From Poriferisodalis sp965204195 (GTDB taxonomy: Bacteria; Actinomycetota; Acidimicrobiia; Acidimicrobiales; Poriferisodalaceae), in contig NZ_OZ241975.1 in assembly GCF_965204195.1 (NCBI RefSeq), positions 3,162,001 through 3,226,000 on the forward strand: a DNA stretch of 64,000 nucleotides, written 5' to 3'. Under the pieces are notes generated by a model, which searched no databases, was not told the DNA's origin, and saw only the letters and a program-made list of their open reading frames with translations. The stretch's first letter is position 1, and each line of letters begins with the position of its first letter. Below, one piece after another: positions 9,557 through 17,703 of the stretch. Position numbers and translations under genes: made by a program.

Positions 9557-9610
9557 GTGAGGCAGGTCGCTGCGCTGGCCTGTCAATGTCGTGACAGCGA
9601 CCCGCCTCAC
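9557..9610. terminator. Long near-perfect hairpin between convergent genes
   Basis: The arms 9557-9572 and 9595-9610 pair over 16 positions with a single A-C mismatch (seven pairs GTGAGGC/GCCTCAC, then eight pairs GGTCGCTG/CAGCGACC) around a 22-base loop. The loop can pair with the 3' arm in a second way (CTGTCA with TGACAG). It lies in the 168-bp gap where the SDR and the sterol-desaturase gene converge, so a bidirectional terminator fits best. There is no T-run. A small palindromic repeat element or structured RNA are alternatives. Confidence 0.55.
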
Positions 9611-9639
9611 GGATCACCATACGAACCGGTTGCGCCGAA

Positions 9640-10578
9640 CTACGAACGAATTTCGCTGCGGCGGCGCTCGACGATGCGGTCGGTGGCTTCGTCACTGCCG
9701 TCGTGAAAGGTGCCGAACCACTTGTCGAGCGGTACCAGCGCGGTTCCGTAGTTGCAGTCGAAGTACCGGTGGTGGAGCGTGTGGAAGCGATCCCCGCCTG
9801 CCACGGTGCGACCGCCGACGACGACGAAGCGGTCGAAGCCCGAGTGCGACGCTGCCGGTGACAGCAAGAAGTAGGTCGTCGCCAGCGTCACCAGGTACGG
9901 GTTGCCGGGGATCACAAGGAACAAGAACGGCACCGACAGGTACAGCAGGTGTTCGATCGGGTGCATCGACACACCCGACCACGGCCCGATGTTGACGTTG
10001 CGGTGGTGCAGCGAGTGCGCCCAGCGGTACAGGAACCGGGTGTGCAGCAGCCGGTGGGTGCCATAGAAGTGGATCGACCCCAGCGGGAAGACGGCGAGCG
10101 TCAGCGCTGCGGTGTAGGCACCAGCCCCGAGGCTGCCGCTCGTGGGAACGGTCCAGATGAGGTCGTTGGCATACAACCACAGGATCAGCGTCTCGTACAG
10201 CGCTGCGATGGAGCATGCACTGGCGAGCGACCAGAACACGTTGTCACGTGTCTGGTTGCGGAACAGGAACGGGCGGCGCCCGACCGACAGCCAGCGCTCG
10301 TCGTACTTGTGCTGGGTTCCCTGGCTGCGCCGGATGAACAGCCACCAGTGCAGGCCGCCGACCACAGCAATCATGAGCGCCACGTTGCGCAGGTACACCG
10401 CTGCGACGGCCCACGCCGCGGGCGACGCGAAGCTCTCGAGCGGCGGCGTGAGCCAGTTCCATGTCACGATGCCGACGGCGATCCACAGGCCGCCCTGCCA
10501 CCACAGGAACTTGGTGATCGTCCAGCGCGCCATCGCGAAGGGGCGAGGCGGCCGGTCGTACAGCGGCGGGAGCGTCAC
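9640..10578 (-). CDS. Sterol desaturase / fatty acid hydroxylase family membrane protein
   Basis: A di-iron membrane oxygenase of about 312 residues that hydroxylates or desaturates a lipid. The histidine boxes of the superfamily are present: HRLLH, HSLHH and HTLHH, with further His between them, and four or more hydrophobic segments. The start is uncertain. The frame opens at a GTG at 10626, only 14 bases from the divergent cyclo-ligase start. GTG at 10578, with GGGGA eight bases upstream, leaves room for promoters and was chosen. Substrate could be a sterol, hopanoid, carotenoid or fatty acid. Confidence 0.83.
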   Translation of the reverse strand: MTLPPLYDRPPRPFAMARWTITKFLWWQGGLWIAVGIVTWNWLTPPLESFASPAAWAVAAVYLRNVALMIAVVGGLHWWLFIRRSQGTQHKYDERWLSVGRRPFLFRNQTRDNVFWSLASACSIAALYETLILWLYANDLIWTVPTSGSLGAGAYTAALTLAVFPLGSIHFYGTHRLLHTRFLYRWAHSLHHRNVNIGPWSGVSMHPIEHLLYLSVPFLFLVIPGNPYLVTLATTYFLLSPAASHSGFDRFVVVGGRTVAGGDRFHTLHHRYFDCNYGTALVPLDKWFGTFHDGSDEATDRIVERRRSEIRS

Positions 10579-10640
10579 CTCCCCAATCCCCACGACGCGA
10601 ATTGTATGGCCGCGGGCGCGAGACACCTAGCGTCGTTGAG

Positions 10641-11249
10641 ATGAGCGGCGAGCCCGGGCCTGGGACTTCGAAGGACGCTTGGCGCCAGTGGATCCGAGAA
10701 CACCGCCAGCCGGTCACAGCAGCGTCGACCGCCGCCGTCGTAGCGGGCCTGCGAGCGTTCATCGAGGCGTTCGACAAAGGCTCGACTGCGGTCGCCGGCG
10801 GGCCGGTGCCCTCGCGGGCCAATCTGATCCTCTTCTACCGGGCAATGGCGAATGAGCTGTCGCTCGACGGGCTGGCCGACGCCGTCGGCTGGCAGCGCTT
10901 TGCCGTGACGCGCACTCCCCCGGACGGCCCGCTCACGCTGCACCCGGCGATCGGTGCCATGGAACAGCACCGCTACGGCTTCCCCCAGCCCACCGCGGAT
11001 GCGTTCGAGCTGCAGCCCCGCCACATCTCGCTGGCGCTGGTGCCCGGCGTGGCCTTCGACCGCCACGGCACACGACTGGGCCACGGCGTGGGCTATTTCG
11101 ACGAACTGCTGGCCCGGCTGCCCGAGGACTGCCCGCGGGTCGGGGTCGCGTGCCGCGACATCGTCTTCGAACGGCTTCCGTGTGAACCCCATGACGTGTC
11201 GATGACCCACCTCGCCACCGAGGACGGCGTCATCGCCATCGGCGCTTGA
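10641..11249 (+). CDS. 5-formyltetrahydrofolate cyclo-ligase
   Basis: A 202-residue enzyme converting 5-formyl-THF to 5,10-methenyl-THF with ATP. The family signature lies in GTRLGHGVGYFDELLARL, and the ALVPGVAFD strand comes just before it. A basic N-terminal helix is followed by AVAGGPVPSRANLILFYRAM, the region that holds ATP-binding residues in the family. Length fits. The ATG at 10641 is taken as start; an ATG further upstream would intrude on the divergent gene. It converges on tag, 21 bases apart. Confidence 0.87.
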   Translation: MSGEPGPGTSKDAWRQWIREHRQPVTAASTAAVVAGLRAFIEAFDKGSTAVAGGPVPSRANLILFYRAMANELSLDGLADAVGWQRFAVTRTPPDGPLTLHPAIGAMEQHRYGFPQPTADAFELQPRHISLALVPGVAFDRHGTRLGHGVGYFDELLARLPEDCPRVGVACRDIVFERLPCEPHDVSMTHLATEDGVIAIGA

Positions 11250-11270
11250 TTCCTCGCCGGCCGACACGAT

Positions 11271-11915
11271 TCACGGTCGGATCAGCTCTGCGCGGGCGGC
11301 TTCGATGATTGGCCGGCGGTGGCAGCCTTCGAGGTGGTCGTTGACGATGCCCGACGCCTGCATCAGGGCGTAGCAGGTGGTGGGGCCGACGAACCGCCAG
11401 CCCAGCTTGCGCAGTGCCTTGCTGAGGGCGGTCGATTCAGGCGTTGACGGCATCGAGGCGAGTGTGCGGTAGTCGATGACTGCCGGCCGATCCTCTGGCT
11501 GGGGTTCGAACGACCAGAAGAATGCCGCCAAGCTGCCGTGCACTTCGATGGTGTCGAGCGCAGCCCGGGCGTTGTTGATGGTGGCCTCAATCTTGCCGCG
11601 GTGACGCACGATGCCGGCATCGCCGAGGAGTCGCTCGACATCGGCGTCGCCGAAGCCCGCCACAATCTCGAAGTCAAACCCGCAGAACGCGGCCCGGAAG
11701 TTCTCGCGCTTGCGCAGGATCGTCAGCCATGACAGTCCCGATTGGAAGCCCTCGAGGCACATCTTCTCGTAGAGGCGCACGTCGTCGGTGACCGGCATGC
11801 CCCACTCGGTGTCGTGGTAGGCCTCATAATCGTCGTGGCCTTCGCCCCACCAGCAGGCCAGCGTTCCGTCCTCGCGCCGCCGCAGGCCGGAGGGCACATC
11901 GGCCGGTTGGTTCAT
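11271..11915 (-). CDS. tag: DNA-3-methyladenine glycosylase I
   Basis: A 214-residue base-excision repair enzyme removing 3-methyladenine from alkylated DNA. Family blocks include YHDTEWGMPVTDD, FQSGLSWLTILRKRENFR and GWRFVGPTTCYALMQA. Zinc ligands are visible as an N-terminal Cys (LACWW), the His of YHDTEWG and the His and Cys of NDHLEGC. Its ATG overlaps the stop of the upstream LLM gene by four bases (ATGA), so the two are translationally coupled although their functions look unrelated. Confidence 0.93.
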   Translation of the reverse strand: MNQPADVPSGLRRREDGTLACWWGEGHDDYEAYHDTEWGMPVTDDVRLYEKMCLEGFQSGLSWLTILRKRENFRAAFCGFDFEIVAGFGDADVERLLGDAGIVRHRGKIEATINNARAALDTIEVHGSLAAFFWSFEPQPEDRPAVIDYRTLASMPSTPESTALSKALRKLGWRFVGPTTCYALMQASGIVNDHLEGCHRRPIIEAARAELIRP

Positions 11916-12949
11916 GCGTTGCCGGCGGCTGCTACGGCTTCGGCGATGGCGTCGTTGGTGGGTGTCGGTCCGTAGAACATCATCGTCGTGCGGTCGGCGA
12001 AGGTGTTGCGTTCGGCGACTTGCGCACCCACCTCCGACGGTGTGCCTGACACCACGACGAGATCCAGCAGATCATCGTCGATGAGGTCGCTCATCTCGCG
12101 CCAGTCGCCCTGCTTGGACAGCGTGTTCAGGCGTGGCTGCAGCTCGCCGTAACCGTGGTGGTCGAGCGCACCCGCATAGGCCGGTGTCGATCCGTAGAAC
12201 GCAAGCTGGCCTGCGGCGGAGCGGCGCGCCTTGTCGATCTGCTCGTCGTTCTCGCCCATCGCGATGATGGTCAGACAGGCAACGGTGACGTCGCCGACAT
12301 CGCGTCCGGCCGATTCGGCGCCGGCCGCCATGGCCGGGAGGGTGACATCGGTCATGAACTGGGCGGTGTGGAACGGATGCACGAAGAATCCGTCCGCCGC
12401 CGCACCGATCACCTCGACCATGCGGGGACCGACGCCGGCCACGTAGATCGCCGGTGGTGCCATGCCGATCGGGCCCGGATTGAAGAACGGCGTCATCAGG
12501 GTGTGGGTGTAGAACTCGCCCCGGTGGTTGAGCCGCTCGCCGGTCTCGAAGGTGTGCCAGATGGCCCGCACCGCCTCGATGTACTCACGCATCCGCTCGG
12601 CAGGGCGTGACCACTGCTCGCTGTAGCGCTTGGTGATGTGGGGCTTGATCTGCGTGCCGAGCCCCAGGATGAAACGGCCGCCGCTGTGGCGCTGCAGGTC
12701 CCACGCGGTGACGGCGCATGTCATCGGGTTGCGGGCGAAGGCCACGGCAATCGCTGTGCCGAGCTCGATGCTCTCGGTGCGCTCTGCTGCCAGCGCCAAC
12801 GGCAGGAACGGATCGTGGGACGCCTCGAACGACCACGCCGCCGACAGCCCCATCTCCTCGAACTGCGCTGCTTCGTCGGCGCAGCCTCCCGGTGTCGACG
12901 CAGTCGTCGCCCCGTCGATGCGGTGCTGTGCTGTTCCGGTTGTATTCAT
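11912..12949 (-). CDS. LLM class F420-dependent oxidoreductase (TIGR03617-like)
   Basis: A 345-residue luciferase-fold oxidoreductase. Diagnostic blocks are IELGTAIAVAFARNPM, GGRFILGLGTQIKPHITKRY and PPAIYVAGVGPRMVEVIG, matching the subfamily that I recall as TIGR03617. The ATG at 12949 has GAGGAG nine bases upstream; the upstream extension of the frame is not credible. First gene of a two-gene operon with tag. Cofactor F420 is inferred from family membership. Confidence 0.87.
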   Translation of the reverse strand: MNTTGTAQHRIDGATTASTPGGCADEAAQFEEMGLSAAWSFEASHDPFLPLALAAERTESIELGTAIAVAFARNPMTCAVTAWDLQRHSGGRFILGLGTQIKPHITKRYSEQWSRPAERMREYIEAVRAIWHTFETGERLNHRGEFYTHTLMTPFFNPGPIGMAPPAIYVAGVGPRMVEVIGAAADGFFVHPFHTAQFMTDVTLPAMAAGAESAGRDVGDVTVACLTIIAMGENDEQIDKARRSAAGQLAFYGSTPAYAGALDHHGYGELQPRLNTLSKQGDWREMSDLIDDDLLDLVVVSGTPSEVGAQVAERNTFADRTTMMFYGPTPTNDAIAEAVAAAGNA

Positions 12950-13051
12950 GAGATAGGTCTCCTCAACGCTCTCAGTTCGCGACTCGCCGACAAAAGCTGC
13001 TGCCGAGCCGGGTGAATCTTGCCCTATCGGGCGTCCATAGGCTGCGGCGTT

Positions 13052-14416
13052 GTGCGGCATCGGCCTGATCGGCTCTTTCTGCTGACGGGGGGCGTACAGG
13101 GCTTGGCCTTCTCGTGGGGCCTGCCGGCGATGGTGTGGTGGGTGGTCGACTTGCGGCTGTCCCCATTCCGGCTTGCGGTGCTGGGCACTGCGCTGGTGCT
13201 GTCGATTCTGGTCACCGAGACGCCGACCGGCGTGGTCGCCGACCTGTACAGCCGCAAGTACTCGGTGGTGGCGGCGTACGTCGTGATGGGCTTGGCGATG
13301 GCGTTGACCCCGGTGACAGAGCTATTCGGCGTGCTCGTCATCTGGCAGGTGCTGTGGGGCGTCGGCTGGACGCTGCAGAGCGGCGCTGCCACGGCGTGGA
13401 TGACCGACGAGATTGCCCATCACGCATCGCATTCGCATCGCAGTGCCGCGGTGATGCCGGTCGAGCCTTCGACCGCGGGCGACGACTCCGGTGCTGAAGC
13501 CGGCGGCGCGGCCGGCAGCGATCCCAGCCGCCAGGTGGACGGGCTCATCGTGCGCCATGCCGTCTTCCGGTCGGTGGGCGTCATGGTGGGCCTGGTCGCC
13601 GCCACCGCAATGGGTGCGTGGTCGGTTCGGGGGTCGATGGCCGTGATGGGCCTGCTTGCGATCGCGGCGGCCGGATACCTGGCCGTCACGATGCCCGAAG
13701 CCGGCTTCGAGTCGCCCCGCCGCCGGGCCAGCGGCGCACCCCGGCCAGCGCGCACGAGCGCGTGGAAGGACGCGATCGCCCTCTGGAAGCGAGGCGCACG
13801 GCTCGTCCGCCGCAATCCATCCCTACTGGCGGTGACCCTCTCGGCCACAGTCGCCGCCGGAGCGTGGGAAGCCAACGATCGACTTTCGGTCTTGCGGCTG
13901 TTCGAACTCGGTCTCACCGAGCTGGGCGGGCGGGAGGCCGTGCTGTTCTTCGGCGCAACGTGGTTCGTGATGTCCGCCCTGGCGATCCCGATGATGACGT
14001 GGCTGCGCCGTCACCTCGAGCGCTCCCAGGCTGACCAGCGAAGCGCTCAGCGGGATGCCTTCCTGCTGGCGCGATTCCTAACAGTCGCCGCAGCAGGCGC
14101 TCTGGCGTTGGCGCTGAGCCCGTGGTTCACGGTGGCGCTCATCGGCTGGGCAGTCCTCGACGTGGCGGGCGAGACGGCATATTCGCTGACCGAGGCGATG
14201 GCGAATCGGCATGCCGACTCGTCAGTTCGCGCCACAGTGGTCTCGTTCGTCGGGCAATCCCAGGCGATGGGAGAAGTGTCCATCGGTCTGGCGCTGGGAA
14301 CGGCGGCGCAGTTCGTCTCGGTGCCGTTCGCGCTCGCCATTGCCGCGGCGCTCTTCGCCGTCTCCGCAGCGCCCGCGGCAGTTGTCGGGTGGCGCACTGC
14401 CGCGTCAGAGGATTGA
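13052..14416 (+). CDS. MFS transporter
   Basis: About 454 residues with ten to twelve hydrophobic segments. The N-terminal half resembles MFS drug/solute exporters (TPTGVVADLYSRKYSVVAAYVVMG is the loop 2-3 motif region, diverged). A Ser/Ala/Gly/Asp-rich cytoplasmic loop near residues 135-165 separates it from the rest. The GTG at 13052 is preferred because the preceding codons add nothing typical. It is divergent from the LLM/tag operon. The substrate is unknown. Confidence 0.78.
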   Translation: MRHRPDRLFLLTGGVQGLAFSWGLPAMVWWVVDLRLSPFRLAVLGTALVLSILVTETPTGVVADLYSRKYSVVAAYVVMGLAMALTPVTELFGVLVIWQVLWGVGWTLQSGAATAWMTDEIAHHASHSHRSAAVMPVEPSTAGDDSGAEAGGAAGSDPSRQVDGLIVRHAVFRSVGVMVGLVAATAMGAWSVRGSMAVMGLLAIAAAGYLAVTMPEAGFESPRRRASGAPRPARTSAWKDAIALWKRGARLVRRNPSLLAVTLSATVAAGAWEANDRLSVLRLFELGLTELGGREAVLFFGATWFVMSALAIPMMTWLRRHLERSQADQRSAQRDAFLLARFLTVAAAGALALALSPWFTVALIGWAVLDVAGETAYSLTEAMANRHADSSVRATVVSFVGQSQAMGEVSIGLALGTAAQFVSVPFALAIAAALFAVSAAPAAVVGWRTAASED

Positions 14417-14526
14417 TTCACGCAGCAGGGCACGTCGGGCATCGGCGCGCCATGACGACCGAGCCGTCGTGTCGCGGCTGATCCAGACTCCGGCGTGAGA
14501 TCCCGAGTGGGCTTGGTCGGCTCTTG

Positions 14527-14994
14527 TCAGCCGTCAGCCATCTCGGCCATGGCGGCTTCCGAGCGGCGCGCCATCTCCTCGGGATCGATGTCTTCGATGT
14601 GGGTGGTGAGGTTCCAGCGATGGCCCCACGGGTCCTCGATCATGCCCGAGCGGTCGCCGTAGAACTGGTCCACAACGGGCCGCACCTCGGTGGCTCCCGC
14701 TGCGAGCGCCGCCGCAAACGTGGCGTCGACGTCCTCCACGTACACGCTCATCTGTACGGGTGACCCGCCATAGTGCTTGGGCGAGTGGAACTCCATCTCG
14801 GGGAATTCGTCGGCCACCATGATGAGCGAGTCGCCCAGCTCCAACTCGGAATGGCCGATCCTGCCGCCCATGTCGATGCGCATCCGCTCGGTCATGCCGA
14901 GAACCTCGGTGTAGAACGCGATGGCGTCTGCCGCGCCGTCGATGCTCATCGAGGCCGAGATGCGCGGGTAGTCGTCGGGAATTGGGTTCACCAT
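14527..14994 (-). CDS. VOC family (glyoxalase/PhnB-like) protein
   Basis: A 155-residue vicinal-oxygen-chelate fold protein. Signs are AIAFYTEVLGMTERMRIDMGGRIGHSELELGDSLIMVADEFPE in separate strands, SVYVEDVDATFAAALAAGA and the closing DRSGMIEDPWGHRWNL. This pattern is closest to PhnB/YdeJ-like members, which may bind a metal or have lost catalysis. The ATG is preceded by AGGAG. It lies downstream of the selenoprotein operon on the same strand (87 bp gap) and could be co-transcribed. Confidence 0.85.
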   Translation of the reverse strand: MVNPIPDDYPRISASMSIDGAADAIAFYTEVLGMTERMRIDMGGRIGHSELELGDSLIMVADEFPEMEFHSPKHYGGSPVQMSVYVEDVDATFAAALAAGATEVRPVVDQFYGDRSGMIEDPWGHRWNLTTHIEDIDPEEMARRSEAAMAEMADG

Positions 14995-15081
14995 CGCGAT
15001 GTACTCCTGAATTCGGGATACCGGCGCATCGGCCGGAGCGCTTATCGGTGCGATCCGCCGTTCCGCGGGCGCAGCCAGAAG

Positions 15082-15645
15082 CTAGTGCGCCACCAGCACC
15101 CTGACGGCCTGCTCCACCGCCGTTTCGGCTCGGTCTTCGAGCCCTGCTGCATCAGCGCTGGCGATGGGGTGCTCGATCACGGTGAATGGGTGGTGGGGCA
15201 CGCCCTGCACCCGGGCCATCAGCTCGGCGGCATCGATGAACGCGCTGGTCATCACGCTGATCGCGGGCACGCCGACCCGTTCGGCGGCGACGGCGTCGTG
15301 CAGACTGCACGACGAGCAGCTGCCTCAATCGCCGACGCCTGCGAGCACCGCGTCCCAGCCCATCGCTTCGGCCAGCAGCTCGTGCTGCGCCGGAGCGCTG
15401 TAGTTGGTCTTGATCCGCCGGATCACCTTGGCCACGCCATGGCGATCACGCAGCAGGCGCTCGACATGGTCGAAGAACGGCTTGGTGTTCTCCTTGCCGT
15501 TGGAGATCACGCCGATCGTGGCGCCCTTCAGGCTGGTGAGGCGCGCCGGGGCTACAAACCCGGCGGGATCCTGCTCGTGTGTCGGGTCCAGCAGTTCCAC
15601 GCTGTCCTCCCTGGCGTCGTGGCCGAGACCCAGTATCTCAGCCAT
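15082..15645 (-). CDS. UGSC-type selenoprotein (in-frame TGA read as selenocysteine)
   Basis: The reading frame runs from ATG 15645 to the stop at 15082 through one TGA at 15325-15327, giving 187 residues with selenocysteine at 107. The TGA is followed directly by Gly-Ser-Cys-Ser-Ser-Cys, the motif for which the UGSC (seleno)protein family is named. Protein similarity continues on both sides: the Rossmann-like ATIGVISNGKENTKPFF before it, and SLHDAVAAERVGVPAISVMTSAF after it. A bacterial-type SECIS hairpin begins ten bases after the TGA. The ATG overlaps the end of the preceding gene by eight bases (ATGGCTGA), so it is the last gene of a coupled operon. A redox or selenol-based role is likely from the U-x-x-C spacing, but no function is established to my knowledge. 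Confidence 0.85.
15294..15327 (-). promoter_or_regulatory. UGA codon with bacterial SECIS element
   Basis: Starting ten bases after the TGA (15325-15327), a perfect nine-base-pair stem (CGTCGTGCA with TGCACGACG, 15294-15314) closes a three-base GTC loop. The apex GCAGUCUGC closely resembles the E. coli fdhF SECIS apex (GCAGGUCUGC), including the GU contacted by SelB. Distance and shape fit decoding of UGA as selenocysteine by SelB and tRNA-Sec. The stem lies inside the coding sequence, so the coded residues are under a double constraint. Confidence 0.8.
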
Positions 15646-16417
15646 TGATGTTGTCGAAACCGGCGTACAGGAACTCAAACACGGCGCTGGCGGGGTCTGC
15701 CGCAGCGATGATCTCTGCATACGGCAGCGACGCCCCGCCAAAGGCATCGTCGTTCCAGTACGGATCGCTGCGATCCACCTCGCCCCAGGGCCCCACGTAG
15801 GCATACGGGAATGGGTGCGCAGCGTCGCCGGGCGACAGGCCATAGGTGGCCCGCGTGCCGGCATCAGCGTTGCCGATGGCCGTTGCGATGTCGAAGTGCC
15901 CCGGCCATAGCTGGATCTCGTCGGGCTCCACTGCACCGGGCAGCTCGTGCAGCTGCCCGAGGGCCTGCTTGCCGAGCCGGAACCACGCAGTGAGGTGCGC
16001 TCCCATCTCGGGGCTCACCCGCAGCCAGCGATCGACGTCGCCAAGCTCTGGACTGTCGTGCTCGCGCGCCTCGGTGCCCGGTGACACGCCGGCGAAACTC
16101 GCTGCTGTCGCCAGCGTCGTGATGTGGGCACTGCGAAGGGCGCCGCCTTCGGTGGCAAACAGCTCGTCGCCGCTGACCCACACTTGGCACTCCATCTCGC
16201 CGGCGCGGCCCATCGTCACCTCGAAGACGGGCGTGCCGAAACCCGCGTCCAGGCTGCGCAACCCGAACCTGCCGGTCGCCACCCGGCGCGCTTCGCCCAC
16301 CACGGCATACGCCAGCCGGTGATAGTCCTCGACCGAGGCCAGGTACTCATCGGGCAGCTCCGCCAGCAGGCCATCGTGCACAGTCTGCGGCTGGTGCGAA
16401 CTGTGGTTCTTGTCCAT
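15638..16417 (-). CDS. Conserved hypothetical protein in the selenoprotein operon
   Basis: A 259-residue soluble protein not firmly recognised. It has no signal peptide or membrane segment. Features are DEYLASVEDYHRLAYAVVGEARR near the N-terminus, IQLWPGHFD near residue 175 (reminiscent of DUF5996-type LWPHHFD) and an acidic, aromatic C-terminus (VDRSDPYWNDDAFGG). One Cys is visible (MECQVWV), so it is not an obvious redox protein. It overlaps the selenoprotein start by eight bases and lies 124 bases after the larger operon gene, which suggests an accessory role to the UGSC protein. Confidence 0.72.
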   Translation of the reverse strand: MDKNHSSHQPQTVHDGLLAELPDEYLASVEDYHRLAYAVVGEARRVATGRFGLRSLDAGFGTPVFEVTMGRAGEMECQVWVSGDELFATEGGALRSAHITTLATAASFAGVSPGTEAREHDSPELGDVDRWLRVSPEMGAHLTAWFRLGKQALGQLHELPGAVEPDEIQLWPGHFDIATAIGNADAGTRATYGLSPGDAAHPFPYAYVGPWGEVDRSDPYWNDDAFGGASLPYAEIIAAADPASAVFEFLYAGFDNING

Positions 16418-16541
16418 ATTCGGAGTCTTGCGCGACGAAGCGTGCGGTGGCGTTCACTCGCGGCTGAGCGCAGCAGGCTCCAAGCAGGACGCACACGCCG
16501 AGGGTGTCGAGGTTCCGCCTCGCCACCGACGGCTCGTCGCG

Positions 16542-17612
16542 CTAGCTGATCTCGCAATCCACGCAGGCGCCCACGGCCACCGTGGCTGCGTGGCTGCGCG
16601 TGCCGAGCCACGGCGGGATGACGGCTGCGAAACCGCCTGCCGGGCCGCCAGCGCCAACGATCAGCAGGTCGTCGGGCGACTCCAGCGCGGGGTAGCTGCG
16701 CTCGGCCCGGTCCTTGACGACAGCTCCCTTGCCGACGGCCGCCCAATCGCCCCGGCGCACGCGTGCTCGCTCATACACGCAGGCAGCAATGTCATCCTTG
16801 GTCCAGCCGGCTGCGTCGAAGTGCGTTCGCAGCTGCGGGGGCAGCACGACCACGTAGTTGCCGGGCCAGATGGAGTAGTTGAGCTGGTTGGCCCGAATCT
16901 CCGCTGCCAGGGTCTCGCAGAGCTCGGTGGGGTCGGTGGTCCATTCGTTCATGACCTGCCGGGGCGCCATCGAGGCCACCGCTGTCACCGATGACAGCTG
17001 GCCCCGCTCGGCGGGCGCGGTGCCGAGCCGCTGGTCGCCGAGCGAGACCCAGCCCGTGGCCTCCTCGTCCTCGGCGATGCAGTAGCCGAGCTTGCCGGGG
17101 TGACCGAGCGTGGAGCGGTCGATGCCGCCGGGCTTCACGTCGAGCACGTTGGCGAGCACCAACCGCACTGCCCGTGCGATGACCGCGCGCGACCGGTCGG
17201 CTCCCCCGAGCACGCTGAAGGTGGCGTCCATCGCCAGCTCGTGCCGGATGGGGCCATTCACGATCAGCAGCAGCGCACAACCGCCGGTTGAAGCCGTGGG
17301 CCCGTGCAGTCCGAATTCGGGCTGAAGCAGGGCCGTGAGCGCGGTCACGACAACCGGGAAGTGCGGCGGCAGGCAGCCCGCCATGACGGCATTGACGGCC
17401 GCCTTCTCCGCGGTGATGGCCCGCGCCCGCACTGGCTCGATGCCGATGAGGTGATCGGGCGGCAGCATCGCCCACTCCAGACACGCCGTCACGGCGTCGT
17501 CGGTGGGCGGCACCACGGGCAGGCCGTCGGTCCACCCGCGGGCGTGGTAGGCCTCCTGGGCCTCGGAGAGATCGTCGACGCTGATGCGACTCGAGGTCAG
17601 CTGCATAGCCAT
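16542..17612 (-). CDS. UGSC-associated conserved protein with C-terminal CxxC
   Basis: A 356-residue protein that opens the three-gene selenoprotein operon. It begins near ATG 17612 (a second ATG at 17606 is possible) and contains GWTDGLPVVPPT, EKAAVNAVMAGCLPPHFPVV, STGGCALLLIVNGP, RAVRLVLANVLDVKPGG and HPGKLGYCIAED. From memory these blocks recur in proteobacterial and actinobacterial proteins found next to, or fused with, UGSC domains. The tail ends Val-Gly-Ala-Cys-Val-Asp-Cys, a CxxC that could exchange electrons with the selenocysteine motif. No signal peptide or transmembrane helix. Catalytic role unknown; partner function is inferred from context. Confidence 0.78.
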   Translation of the reverse strand: MAMQLTSSRISVDDLSEAQEAYHARGWTDGLPVVPPTDDAVTACLEWAMLPPDHLIGIEPVRARAITAEKAAVNAVMAGCLPPHFPVVVTALTALLQPEFGLHGPTASTGGCALLLIVNGPIRHELAMDATFSVLGGADRSRAVIARAVRLVLANVLDVKPGGIDRSTLGHPGKLGYCIAEDEEATGWVSLGDQRLGTAPAERGQLSSVTAVASMAPRQVMNEWTTDPTELCETLAAEIRANQLNYSIWPGNYVVVLPPQLRTHFDAAGWTKDDIAACVYERARVRRGDWAAVGKGAVVKDRAERSYPALESPDDLLIVGAGGPAGGFAAVIPPWLGTRSHAATVAVGACVDCEIS

Positions 17613-17703
17613 GACTGTATGGCTGGGTCGGCTGGCCGCGTCTGGTTGTTCTGCCAACTGCCCGCACCAATCGGGCGCGCCCGCGGGTCGGGTCGCAAGG
17701 CTG

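Noticed and set aside
15325..15327. In-frame TGA as a nonsense mutation or sequencing error splitting a pseudogene
   Set aside because: The TGA falls exactly at the Sec position of the UGSC motif, the frame is intact on both sides and a SECIS-like hairpin follows at the right distance.
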